NCBI RefSeq assembly: GCF_019393635.1
Contig: NC_057861.1
Coordinates: 58,009,532 to 58,073,531 of the forward strand
Length of the DNA stretch: 64,000 nt
Source: Dromiciops gliroides
Taxonomy: Eukaryota > Chordata > Mammalia > Microbiotheria > Microbiotheriidae
Direction: 5' to 3'
Made by a program: the position numbers and the translations under genes
Shown here: piece by piece, positions 23,249-34,387 of the stretch
Layout: each line of letters begins with the position of its first letter
Numbering within the stretch: position 1 is the first letter of the stretch
Notes under the pieces: generated by a model
The model's input: the letters and a program-made list of their open reading frames with translations, nothing else
Told to the model about the DNA's origin: nothing
The model's database searches: none

Positions 23249-23602
23249 GAAGCAATTTGATACAGTGCTTAGTATTCTAGATTGGGAAGTTAGGCCCTGG
23301 ATTTAAATCCTGACCCCGACAGTCACTTAACCTGAGGGCCTTAGCAACTCTCCAAGATTATCTACTAAACTACAGACCACTGTGAACTGCCCTAGTCTGT
23401 GGAACTACTATAGAGATATGGGATAAACTGACATACTGTTATAAATTATGGTTGAACTGATGATGACTGACAATGAAGGTCAGTATTATCCCAACCTGCT
23501 TCCAAGACTGCCTTAAATTCCAATGAGAAAATAAAGCAGGCCAGTTAAATTTTCCATCCTGCAGTTTTGATTATTTCACTCTCCAACTGAAAAATTTTTA
23601 TG

Positions 23603-24797
23603 CCCTTCCCCCTCCCCCAATGCATTCCCCTCACCCCATAATTTAACCCTAAAGATGGCATCATGGGGCAGCAAGGTGACACAGCGAACAAAGCTTCTAC
23701 CCTGGTCCCAGGGGGATCCCAGCCAAAACCCAGTCTCACAAGACACAAGACAGTCACCCACTGCATGACTCCAGGTATATCCTCCAGCTCCAACTTTTTA
23801 TGGTTCTGTAGGGTCTTGTATTTGAAAGTCAAATTTGCCATTCAGTTCAGGTCTTTTCATCACAAATATCTGAAAGTCTTCTTTTTCATTAAAGTCCCAT
23901 TTTTTCCTCTGAAAGATTATGCTGAGTTTTGCTGGGTAGGTGATTCTTGGTTGTGATCCCAATTCCTTTGCTCTCTGAAATATCATATTTCATGCCCTCT
24001 GGTTCTTTAATGTAGAAGCTGCTAGATCTTGTGCTATCCTGACTGGGGCTCCACAGTACTTGAATTCTTTCTTTTTGGCAGCTTGCAATATTTTCTCCTT
24101 GACCTGAGAGCTCTGGAATTTGGCTATAATATTCCTAGGAGTTTTCCTTTAGGGATCTCTTTCTGGAGGTGATCGGTGGATTCTTTCAATTTCTATTTTA
24201 TCTTCTGCTTCTAGAATTTCAGGGCAATTTTCCCTAAGAATATCTTGGAAGATGTTGTCTAAGCTCTTTTCCTTGATCATGGTCTTCAAATTATCTCTCC
24301 CGGAAGATAAATTTAAAATTTAAATGTAGAAAATTTAACCTGGAAGCAGAAATCTGATTGAAATCTGATTCTCTGCAGTCCACAAGCCACTGGGTTTCTG
24401 CTACTCAAGTCTGCTTCCTGGGCAATGTGGTCCGCCTCTGCTCCTAAAGAGACCCCCCACTATTTCCCCCCAGGCAACCGCTGGACCCCCTTACTGGTTC
24501 GTGATCTGAGATTCAGGAGAAGCCACCGATGGTAAAGATTCTTAGGCTCTGGAGGTGTGGCCTGCCTGGGGCTGGATCTCTGCCATGTGCTGAGCTCCTC
24601 TCTCACCCTAGTATAACAGACCCCTCCTGTTGAACTTCTATGCTGTCTTTGACTGGAAAATGATCTCACTCTGTTCTTTTGTGGGTTCTGCAGCTCCAGG
24701 AATTGTCTTATGGCATTTTTTGGAGGTATGTGGATGGATCTGTTGCACACTCCAAGAGTCACAGCCTTTCCTTTGCCATCTTGGCTCTGCCCCCCCA
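23603..24797 (-). mobile_element. Half-L1 copy 1, internally deleted and 3'-truncated
   Basis: The minus strand starts with a GCCAAGATGGC 5' end at 24797 and runs through the 5'UTR to about 24300. It then jumps directly into the second half of ORF1 (24300-23798), so the ORF1 start and coiled coil are missing. The antisense SINE-derived segment (23665-23785) follows, and similarity stops near 23603, before the 3'UTR. The reading-frame tail ends in FDFQIQDPTEP, as in copy 2. Confidence 0.75.
23665..23785 (+). repeat. SINE-derived segment built into half-L1 copy 1
   Basis: GGGGCAGCAAGGTGACACAG head and a diverged body. It shares the CACAAGACAGT change with copy 2, supporting a common source rather than independent insertion. 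Confidence 0.72.
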
Positions 24798-24821
24798 TAA
24801 CACCTATTCTAATCACATCAC

Positions 24822-25095
24822 TGCAACATACTCTCTCTTAAACATTTGCACCTCCTAGATCCTCCTAGATCCTTACTTCCTAGTTTACTCATTTCCAGGA
24901 CATACCCCTCTACTTCACTTCAAATATGGTCAAACTCTTTATTTTACTACAATTCTCAACTACTTCCATGTTCATGAACTTTGAAATTCTTTTGTTTTAC
25001 TTATTCCACCATTCCCTCTGCCTTATGACTCCAACCCTGTTATTTGATCTCTACGTGATCTATAATCCCTCCACCTCTCAGTTTTTCCAGGTATT
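24822..25095 (+). repeat. Local duplication, copy B
   Basis: Same orientation as copy A, 6.8 kb away. It begins 25 bp to the right of the 5' end of half-L1 copy 1. It differs from copy A by about a dozen substitutions and a 6-bp insertion (TTCATG). Confidence 0.85.
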
Positions 25096-25171
25096 GATAG
25101 TTGTCCCATAAATTCTGCATCGTACTTATCATGTTGCCTTATAGTATAGTTATTCATTGAAATATCTGAAC

Positions 25172-25316
25172 TTTTTTTTTTGTGGGGCAATGAGGATTAA
25201 GTGACTTGCCCAGGGTCACACAGCTAATAAGTGTCAAGTGTCCGAGGCCAGATTTGAACTCAGGTCCTTCTGAATCTAGGGCCAGTGCTTTATCCACTGA
25301 GCCACCTAGCTGCCCC
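25172..25316 (-). mobile_element. WSINE1-type SINE
   Basis: Full-length, inserted in an L2-like tail; AAATATCT flanks it. Confidence 0.86.
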
Positions 25317-25760
25317 CAAAATATCTTAACTTTTTACAAACCGCTCTTCACATCCTCGAAGCTCTGTGAAGGCATGGACTTTGTTTTACTCATCCCTGTA
25401 GGCAATCATTCTCTAAGTTTCTTAAGCATAGTAGCAGAGTACATAATTAAATAGACGAATGAGTGAAATGATATTAATTTCAATAATTATGCAATATTAG
25501 ACAAGTGTCAAGACGCTTAGTTAATAAGGACTAGTATAAATATTTAAAACCCGTAGATAATTCTAGTAACAACAATGTACATTTATGAGCTTTGAAAAAC
25601 CCAATCTTCTTTCAAAGTTCAGCTCAAACATTATGTCCTATTGTGAGGGCCTTTCCAGAAACCTCCCAGGTACTAATATTCAGTTACCTGGTACTTAGTG
25701 AATGTGTGTGTTTGTATGTACACCTCCCTCTCATCATATACAGATGTGTGTGTGCATGTA

Positions 25761-26023
25761 GACCCTAACAGGCCAAATCCTACTCCTGATCAGAACTGAA
25801 GCTTTGATCTGATCCATTTCTAATCTGGGCCAGTTTAGCTTGCCCTTCCTGCGGCAGTTTAGTGGTACCTTGCTTCCTCAGACTTGATACATTGGTGCTG
25901 AACTAGTACAGCACTCAAAGGAATTTTAGCTCTCAGGACTCCTGAGCTCAAGTGATCCACCAGCCTCAGCCTCCTACTTAGTATTAGTAGTAGGGATCAC
26001 AGGAATGTACCACCATGCTCAGC
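25761..26023 (-). pseudogene. RN7SL: 7SL (SRP) RNA pseudogene, 3'-truncated
   Basis: The minus strand starts GCTGAGCATGGTGGTACATT, carries GGAGGCTGAGGCTGG and GGATCACTTGAG of the Alu domain, and continues through S-domain matches (GTTCAGCACCAATGT, GGCCCAGATTAGAAATGGAT, TCTGATCAGGAGTAGGAT). It stops at GGCCTGTTAGGG, before the 3' strand of the Alu domain. Retention of the S domain excludes a primate-type Alu. SRP RNA forms the scaffold of the signal recognition particle; this copy is too diverged to be functional. Confidence 0.85.
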
Positions 26024-26374
26024 AAATTTTACATCCACATATCTTTGTACATATTGCCTTTCCCTATGAAATGTTAATATTCTTGAGTGCAAGGTCAATT
26101 TAATTTACAATCAATTCTTAACATTCATGTGCTTAACTTTCTTGACTTCAAGCATTCACGTGATTTTATTAGTAGCTTCATATTCACTATTGTGTTGGCA
26201 ACTGTATTATGTACAATAGAGAAAAAATGAGAAGTGTGATACATGTACATTTGTGGAGCAGTTGGCATCCTACTAGGCACTTCACTGGTCTTATTCACCC
26301 TACCATTGTAAAGAGCTCCCTGTGTATTTGTTGCACATTTTCATTGCTTGCCTTTAAAACTCAAGTTTGTGTTG

Positions 26375-26570
26375 TGTTATTCCCCCAAAGCATAGAGCAA
26401 ATCCTTTGGACTCTAAGTCAAAGCTCAGTGATGCAGCTTAGTGAGAAAATAAAAATGTTAGCTAAACTTCATTGCAGATTATCTGTAGCCAGTGTTGGCC
26501 ATGAGTTTGCTGTTAATGAATCAATGATTTGTTTTATCTGCAAAAAGAAGGGAAGTATTTAAGGTACTAT
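26375..26570 (+). pseudogene. Tigger/pogo-type transposase relic
   Basis: The frame here reads LSEKIKMLAKLHCRLSVASV followed by GHEFAVNESMICFICKKK, resembling the helix-turn-helix that begins Tigger/CENP-B-type transposases (LSEKxKVLxLL...VGxxxGVNESTIRxIxKK). Only the N-terminal DNA-binding part is recognisable. The upstream frame from 26209 is not convincing. Confidence 0.5.
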
Positions 26571-27701
26571 AAATTTCATGTGTTACAAAAATTGAATATT
26601 GTCTGAAATCAATTTTTTAAATTGAGATGTTAGCACAAAAGACCACAGAATTGTAGGGAATTACTAGCAAGAAAAAATGTTTTTCACGTTAGTAACTGTA
26701 TCTTCTGTACTGAATTTTATGGGTTATTTCATGATTACTGGGTCAGGAAAAGTGCATATTATCAGAATTAATGTTTTGTTATAAAGGATTGTATGCAAAA
26801 AAGTATTTTCAGCAATTTCTAGCAAAAGATTACAGCTCTTGGTGGTGGCAGGAACTATTTTCCATAGGTTCAATGTATCAACATTAGAGGGTTTTTTTCA
26901 TTTTTTTGGTTTTTTTTTTTACTTTCTTACTGTTTTCTAGGAATGCTAGCCTGTGAAAGTTGAAGAGTGGCTGAAACTGTTCATAATCCCAGGATCTTGA
27001 ACAGACACTTGTTTTTTGTTTTGTTTTGCAACAAACATTTATTTTATTTTTTTCCAGTTACATGTAAGGGCAGTTTTCAACATTCATTTTCATAAGATTT
27101 AGAGTTCCAAATTTTTCTCCCTGCTCCCCAAGATCGCAACCAGGTTATATATGTACAATCCACAAGTGTTCTTTTTATCACTTCTTTCTATGGGGGTGCA
27201 TAGTAAGCTTCCTCATTAGTTCCTTGGGATTGTCTTGGATCATTGCACTGCTGAGAGTAGTTAAGTCATTCACAATTGCTCATTGAACAATACTGCTGTC
27301 ACTATGCACAATGTCCTCCCAGCTTTGCTCACTTCACTATACATCGATGTTCATTAGTCTTTCAGGTTTTTCAGGGATCATCCTGTTTGTCATTTCCTAT
27401 AGCATAAGACCATTCCACCACAATCATATAGCACAGCTTCTTCCATCATTCCTCAATTGATGGACATTCCCTTGATTCTCAATTCTTAGCCTCCACCTAT
27501 AAATATTTTTGTACAATTTTCCCCCTTTTCTCTTTTTCAGGATTACTATTGTTAACTGTTTCCCTTCCATCCTATTCCCTTCCCCATGATATTTATTCTA
27601 TTATCCATCTTCTTTCATCCTACCACTCTTCAAAAAGGATTTGCTTCTGTCTGTCCCCTCCCCCACTCTGCCCTTTCTTCTTTTGCCCCCCCCCTCTTTT
27701 T

Positions 27702-27854
27702 TTTTTAATTTGTTTTTTAGTGAGGCAATTGGGGTTAAGTGACTTGCCCAGGGTCACACAGCTAGTAAGTGTTAAGTGTCTGAGGCTGGATTTGAACTCA
27801 GGTCCTCCTGACTCCGGGGCCACTGCTCTATCCACTGTGCCACCTAGCTGCCCC
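27702..27854 (-). mobile_element. WSINE1-type SINE in half-L1 copy 2
   Basis: Full-length, younger than the half-L1 that it interrupts. It is distinct from the built-in SINE segment at 28263. Confidence 0.86.
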
Positions 27855-28262
27855 TTGCCCCTCTCTCTTTATCACCTTCCCCTCCTATTTTTCTGCAGGG
27901 TTTAGAGAGATTACTCCACCCAATTGAGTGTATACATTATTCCCTCCTTGAGCCAATTCTAATGAGATGGAGGTCTTTGAGCCAATTCTGATGAGTGTTA
28001 GGCTCATTTACTGCCCAGATTAAATAGATTACTCCACCCAGTTGGGTGTGTGTGTTAGCCCCTCCTTGAAGCAGCTCTGATGAGTTTAAGGTCTTTGAGC
28101 TTTTTCTGATGAGTGTAAAATTCATTTACTGCCCTGATCTTCTCTTACCTCTTCCCCCACTCCATAAGCCTTTTCCTGTTTCTTTCATGTAGATTTTACC
28201 TCTGCTCTTCCTCCTCCCCCAGTGCATTCCCTTCACCCCTCAATTTAACCCTAAAGATGTCA

Positions 28263-28380
28263 TCACCTAGCTAGGTGACACAGTGGACAGAGCATCACCC
28301 CTGGACGCAGGGGCATCCCAGCCCAAACCTGGCCTCAGACACAAGACAGTTGCCCACTGTACGAGCCCAGGTATGTCCCC
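28263..28380 (+). repeat. SINE-derived segment built into half-L1 copy 2
   Basis: Recognisable SINE head (CTAGGTGACACAGTGGACAG) and body, in plus orientation, opposite to ORF1. The same sequence sits at the equivalent place in the other two copies. Confidence 0.75.
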
Positions 28381-28393
28381 CAGCTCCAATCTT

Positions 28394-29368
28394 TTATGGT
28401 TCTATAGGGTCTTGTATTTGAAAGTCAAATTTGCCATTCAGTTCAGGTCTTTTCATCACAGATATCTGAAAGTCTTCTTTTTCATTAAAGTCCCATTTTT
28501 TCTGCTGAAAGATTCTGCTGAGTTTTGCTGGGTAGGTGATTCTTGGTTGTAATCCCATTTCCTTTGCCCTCTGGAATATCATATTCTATGCCCTCCGGTC
28601 CTTTAATGTAGAAGCTGATAGATCTTGTGCTATCCTGACTGGAGCTCCACAGTACTTGAATTCTTTCTTTTTGGCAGCTTGCAATATTTTCTCCTTGACC
28701 TGAGAGCTCTGGAATTTGGCTATAATATTCCTAGGAGTTTTCCTTTGGGGATCTCTTTCTGGAGGTGATCGGTAGAGTCTTTCAATTTCTATTTTAGCTT
28801 CTGCTTCTAGAATTTTAGGGCAATTTACCCTGAGAATATCTTGGAAGATGATATCTAAGCTCTTTGCTTGATCATGGTTTTCAGGTAGACCAATAATTTT
28901 CAAATTATCTCTCCTGGACCTATTTTCTAGGTCAGTAGTTTTTCCCAGAAGATATTTCACATTGCCCTCTATTTTTTTATTCATTTGGATTTGCTTTATT
29001 GTGTCTTGGTTTCTCATAAAGTCACTGGTTTCCATTTGTTCAATCCTCATTCTTGGGCAATTATTTTCATCAGAGAGCTTTTGTACCTCCTTTTCCATTT
29101 GGCCAATTTGACTTTTCAAGCTTTTGACTTTTTTCTCATGTCTTTCCTGCATCACCCTCATTTCTCTTTCCATTTTTTCCTCTACCTCTCTAACTTTATC
29201 TTCAAAGTCCCTTTTGAGCACCTCTATGGCCTGAGACCAATTCGTATTTTTCTTGGAAGCTTTAGATATAGGGGCCCTGATGTTGACATCTTCCTCTGAG
29301 GGTGCCCCTTGGTCTTCCTTGTTACTGAAGAAACTTTCTATGGTCCTCACCTTTCTCTGTCTACTCAT
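28394..29368 (-). pseudogene. Half-L1 ORF1 (L1 ORF1p-like) with one in-frame stop
   Basis: An open frame of 260 codons starts MSRQRKVRTIESFFSNKEDQ, meets TAG at 28588-28586 and continues in the same frame for 63 more codons, so the original product had about 324 residues. Residues about 45-115 are a charged coiled coil. RRDNLKIIGLPE (near 155) marks the RNA-recognition fold, and the C-terminal domain follows. The related copy at 49.9-50.4 kb has Trp where this one has the stop. ORF1p is an RNA chaperone that coats L1 RNA. With one nonsense change this is a fairly young relic. Confidence 0.88.
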
Positions 29369-30189
29369 TTTGCCTTTCTTTTACTTGACTTTTAGCTCCT
29401 TAAAGTGGGGCACTGTGTTTCCAGGCTGCAGCATCCCAAGCTTCAGAAGTCCCAGGTGGTATGATTTAAGGAAGATAAGGTTCTTTACTTGCCTGGCCTC
29501 TTCCCTGGTCCTTAGATGACCCCAAACTAACTTGCTAATCAACCAGCTTTGTGTTTTGTGGTTGTTAGCTCTGAGGAGCCTGTGCCCCTCCCTGACCTGG
29601 GCCACTGCTATTTGAGCCTACCTCCTGGTTCTCAGCAGGGGTGTAAAATTCAAGTTATGCCTCAGCACCAGCATAGACCCCTGTAGTCTCCCCCCTGCCC
29701 AGGGATCAGCCCTCTCACCAGACTGTGAGCTTAGTTCCAGATGACACTGGCGCTTTAGCTGATTCAGAGGCTCTGGGAGGGTCTCCTCTGGTGAGGCCTT
29801 CCTGGGACTGGATCTGTGTCAGGGTGACTGTGGGGTTGGGCTCGACTCCTGTATCAGCATAGCAGCTCCCTCCTTCTGACCTTCCAAGCTGTTCTTGTTT
29901 AGAACATGATTTCAGCACATTCTTCTGTGAGTTTTGCTGCTCCAGGCATTTTCCTATGGTGTTATTTGGAGTGATCGTGTCATGAGTTCAAGAGCTCACT
30001 ATCTTTCCTCCGCCATCTTTGAACAGATCCTTTTGCCCAGTTCATGCTTCATGGTTACAAAGTGCTTTTTGTATATGAATGTCAGTGGGTCCTTACAACC
30101 ACACAGTGAGTTAAGCACAAGTATTAAGTATATGGAGAAACTAAAGCTCAGAGGTGCCTGTCCTAAGGCTATTACCCAGCTTTCTTTCT

Positions 30190-30333
30190 TTCTTTTTTCA
30201 GGGCAATGAGGGTTAAGTGACTTGCCCAGGGTCACATAGCTAGTTAAGTGTCAAGTGTCTGAGGCTGGATTTGAACTCAGGTCCTCCTGAATCCAAGGCC
30301 AGTGCTTTATCCACTGTGCCACCTAGCTGTTCC
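30190..30333 (-). mobile_element. WSINE1-type SINE
   Basis: Full-length with a CTTT-rich tail; TACCCAGCTTT flanks it. Confidence 0.86.
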
Positions 30334-30849
30334 CTACCCAGCTTTTTAAGTGGCTGACTCAAGGTTACCCACTTTGGTGTCCTCTCTAGGGACTTTGCTA
30401 AGCTATCACAACATTTGCCGCCCATTTCATTTGGACTACTCATTTCAACTTCTATCTGTTTCCTCACTAATTTGAAATTCTGAGATTAAGGGGGAAAAAA
30501 AAAGATTTTAAAATAGAAAAAGGTTTTGAAAAGTTTGTTTAAATACTACTTTAAGAGATTCCAAGGTTGAGAAATGTGCGTGTGCGTGTGCGTGACACTA
30601 CAGAGCTAAAGAAAGCCCTAGATTCAATGATGGAGGAATCCCAGCATCACAGATTTCAAGCTGGAAGGGACCTTGGAGATCATCGAGTCCAAGTCCCTCA
30701 TTTAGAGGAAGAAACTGAGGCACAAACAAGGACAGTGGTTTGGCCAGGGTCCCACAACTATCCAAGGTGGAATGTGAACCTGTGGAGTGTGGAGAGGAAT
30801 AAAGTGTATGACTGGGAAGGTAAGAAGGAACCAGATGATGAAGAGCTGT

Positions 30850-31164
30850 AAATGCCATTTAGAGGACCTTCTATTTCATCCTGAGAGCCACTGGAATTTA
30901 TTGAGTGGGGGAGTGACATGGTCAGACCTATAATTAGGAGCATCACTCTGATAGTTGAGTGGGAATGAATTAAAGTAGGGAGAGACCTGAGACAAGGAGA
31001 GCCATAAGCAGATGATTTCAATAGCCCCAATGAGAGATGATAAAGGGCTGAAGTAGGGTGGTAGCTATGTGAAGAGATAAAAGGACACAGACGAGAGACA
31101 TGGTGAAGCTTTGATAAGATTTGACAACAGATTGGATGTGTGGGGTGAGTGAGAATGAGGAGTC
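30850..31164 (-). repeat. L2 LINE antisense fragment
   Basis: GAGAGCCACTGGAATTTATTGAGTG-type sequence, GGGGGAGTGACATGGTCAGA and TTGGATGTGTGGGGTGAGTG, the reversed L2 ORF2. It breaks at the L1 fragment at 31165. Confidence 0.7.
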
Positions 31165-31385
31165 AAGGAAGATTAAGGAGTTGCCCATCAACTGTGGAGT
31201 GGCTCAACAAATGGAATACAGGAGTGTAATGGAATATGATTGCTCCAAAAGAAATCATGAAAGGAGTTCAGAAATGATTCAGAGAAATCTGGGAAGACTT
31301 GTATCAACCAATATAGAGTAAAATGAGCAGAACCAGATGACTTGTTGAATTATAATCCTGAAAAGAAAACCAATTTTGAATAACC
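31165..31385 (+). mobile_element. L1 ORF2 C-terminal fragment, plus strand
   Basis: TTGCCCATCAACTG then GTAATGGAATATGATTGCTC, the same MEYY-region as at 34.9 kb but on the plus strand. It sits between two L2 antisense blocks, which it probably interrupts. Confidence 0.7.
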
Positions 31386-31467
31386 TAAGAACTCTGATCA
31401 ATGAAATAACCAACCAAAGGATAAAAGTATATGATCTACTTCCTGACAGAGAGGTGCAGAATGGGAC

Positions 31468-32645
31468 AAGTTCAGTCAAGAAACATTTATTCACCACCAA
31501 GTATGTGCCACACACTGTGGTAGGGGATACAAAGAATGGCAAAAAACAGTTTCTCCCCTCAAGAAGCTCATAGTCTGATAATGGGAAAGACAAAAAGCAA
31601 AACAACTATGTACAAACAAAATATATACAGAATAAATTGGAGATAATTTCAGACAGAAGATTCCCATTTAGAGGGATTGGAAAAGACTTCTTGTAGAAGG
31701 CTGGATGTTAGCTGGGACTTGAAGGAAGCCAAGGAAAGCAGGAGGTGGAGATGGGGAGGGAGAGAATTCTAGACATGAAAGACAGCCAATAAAACTTCCA
31801 AATTCAGAAATGGCACGTCATATGGGAGGAACAGAGCAAAGCCCACTGTCAGGTTATGAAAGGCTATGAATGTCAAACAGATAAGTTTATATTTGGTCCT
31901 GGTGGTAATAAAGATCCACTGGAGTTTACTCAATGGGAGTCGGAGAGTGACATGGTAAGACCAATCTGACAGATGAATGGAGGATGGACTGGCATGGGAA
32001 GAGACCTGTGGCACGAAGACCAACAAAAAGTCTTTTGCAACAGTCCAGTCATGAGGTAATAAGGGTCTTTATCAATGGTAGGAATATCAGAGAAGAGCGT
32101 GTATACAAGAAATGTCATGAAGGTAGACCAGTCTGGGTGACTAGGAAGATGGTGGTATCCTGGTCAGTAACAGAAAAGTGAGAAAGGGGGAGGGTTTGGG
32201 GGAAAATATAGACAGAGTTCAGTTTTAGATATATTGAGTTTCAGATGTCTATGGAACAAGCAATTTGAGATGTCCAAAAGGCAAATGGAGATAAGAATCT
32301 ATAGATCAGGAGAATGGCTAGGGCTGGATAAATCGATTTGAGAGTCATCTGCATTAATATAACTGAACAAATTTGATGAGATCACCAAATTAAATAGTAT
32401 AGAGCAAAGAGAGGAAAGGCCCAGGACAGAGATTTGGAGAACATCCATAATTAGTAAATGTGATCTGGATGAAGACCCAGCAAAGGAAATTAAGGAACAG
32501 TCTGAAAGGTAGGAAGAAAACTAGAAGAGAGAGCAGTATAATGAAAGCCTAGAGAAGAGACTATTAAGGAGAAGAGGGTGACTGACTGTCAAAAGCTGCC
32601 AATAGGTCAAAAGGGATAGGACTGACAAAGGGCCATTAGATCTTG
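31468..32645 (-). repeat. L2 LINE antisense, long copy
   Basis: Starts with the reversed 3' end (AAGAAACATTTATTCACCAC) and runs for about 1.2 kb to ACTGTCAAAAGCTGCCAATAG, the reverse of the LLDLSAAFDTVDHS motif. It covers most of the ORF2 C-terminal half, with many frame breaks. Confidence 0.82.
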
Positions 32646-32846
32646 CAATTAAAAAACCACTGGTAACTTTTCAACATAGCCATTGGGTGGATCTGCTTAC
32701 CTGACTATACTTATTTGCTAAAAGGAAAAGCCTTTTGGGGGAAAGGAGGGCAGAAGTAGGGGTACCTGGTGCTAATGATGCCCCTCACCCCCAGAAGGAA
32801 AGGTGAAGAACGGAGTCACTGAAGTATTTTTTAAAAAATACACAGG

Positions 32847-33014
32847 GGGGCAGCTAGGTGGCACAGTGGATAAAGCAGTGGCCTTGGATTCAGGAGGACC
32901 TGAGTTCAAATCCAGCCTCAGACACATGACACTTAACTAGCTGTGTGACCCTGGGCAAGTCACTTAACCCTCATTGCCCTGCAAAAACAAACAAAAGAAA
33001 ACAAAAAACAAAAA
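32847..33014 (+). mobile_element. WSINE1-type SINE
   Basis: Full-length; the tail is AAC/AAAC-rich rather than pure A. Confidence 0.87.
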
Positions 33015-33654
33015 ACGCATAGAAAAGGAGGAAGTTTAGAGGGATAATCAGAAAGCTTTGAAACTAAAATGCTGAATCTATTATATGCTTAAAACAGTAT
33101 TAACAGAGATTCACAGTTCAATATGCAATCCTTTTTTCTCTCCTTTGGACATGAAAGCATTTCTGTTTATTGATGTATGTCAAGTTTAAAATTAAAAAAA
33201 AAAATTGCTTACAAAATAAACACTACTTAAAATTACTTGGCAATCTAATAGAACAGAATCACTTGGTGCCTGAAAGTCAGAGTCCTTACGAGCCAGAGAG
33301 AAGGAGCAAGTACTAACTGACAAGTCTTAGTCTCATTTATACATAGACAACAGGTTTATTTATTATCTAGCTAGATTTAGAGAGAAACGTATCTATGAAC
33401 CCTCCCTAGTAAATGAACAAAGCAGTCATACCTAGACAGAATAGGGCTGCCTGTAAATTCTGGCCTCAATCAAGCCTTCTATAAAGAAAAACTAGTGAAT
33501 GCACAGATTCATTAACCATTAACTCTGACCAACGTGATTCCAGTTTCCTATCTAACTTCCTTTCTACAAGGATGAGGCAACAGGCAGCAACAACTTCTTT
33601 AGAATGAACCTCTTGCAGCACAATTCTTTGTCAACCTAGGAATTTATGTTACTT

Positions 33655-33825
33655 CTGTGTTTACAAAGAAGTCAAGTGATTTGGGTTCTAGTCTTAACTT
33701 GGCCTTTTCTAAATCTCACTTAATTTCTTTGGGCCTCAGTTTCTTCACCTATAAAATGAGAGATGTGAATGACCTATAGGGTTCTTTATAGCTCCATAAT
33801 TCTAGGATTCTGGTTTGCTGTGGAA
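33655..33825 (+). repeat. MIR-class SINE
   Basis: TTTGGGCCTCAGTTTCTTCA, CTATAAAATGAGAGATGTG and AATTCTAGGATTCTGG. Confidence 0.65.
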
Positions 33826-34387
33826 AAAAGCACTAACACATATTGGGCTTCTCATATTCAACAAACAAAAAGAGGTTTTATTTTTACAGAAGTCAGTTTT
33901 TTGAGAAAAGTGTAATTCCATTTAACTGGCCCAAACCAATTTAATTCATTCTTCAGAAACTAGATTGTTTTTGTCTACAGAACTTTTACTCCATATCTTT
34001 AAAGCAATGAAATAAATTATGAAATAGAAAAACCTAATTTTATCCAAAGAAAGTTTAAAGAGAGTTTAGAGAGTGAAAAATCATCATTTGATCTTAGTTA
34101 TGATTTGTACAACTTCGAAGACCATATTAAATTAAGTTAAATAAGCATATATAAGTAGCCGCTATGTCTAAGGTACAAAAACAATTGACTTAGCACTTGA
34201 AGACTTGCAAAAACATTTTTCGTAAAAAGCTGTTAAATTGCACTAAAATTTCTGGGACAGTTTATGTTATTTCATTTGAGCTTTACAAAGATTGTGGGAA
34301 GTCAGCGTTGCAGGCATTACTAGGCCCAATTTACTGATAAGAAAAATACACTTAAGAGAATTTAAGTAGAATTGCTCAATTATTTTT

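Larger units (their letters stand above)
27006..30018 (-). mobile_element. Nearly full-length half-L1 (HAL1-like) element, copy 2
   Basis: Read on the minus strand. The 5' end carries GATGGCGGAGG at about 30018, followed by a 650-bp 5'UTR and ORF1 (29368 to about 28394). Then comes an antisense SINE-derived segment (28263-28380), a purine-rich spacer, and an L1 ORF2 C-terminal/3'UTR end to 27006. No reverse-transcriptase domain is present between ORF1 and the 3' end. A probable target duplication, TTGAACAGA, is at 26997-27005 and 30019-30027. A WSINE1 copy (27702-27854) is inserted later. The length without that SINE is about 2.85 kb, matching the HAL1 class known from mammals. Confidence 0.8.

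Noticed and set aside
23060..23260. Recurrent short frames with SGGPEFKSGLRHLTLTSCVT
   Set aside because: All are translations of the WSINE1-type SINE, seen at many copies; not a protein family.
24460..24816. 118-codon minus-strand frame
   Set aside because: Lies in the half-L1 5'UTR; no similarity to ORF1.
25761..26023. Alu-like element
   Set aside because: The Alu-type left arm is continuous with the 7SL S domain, so it is a 7SL pseudogene.
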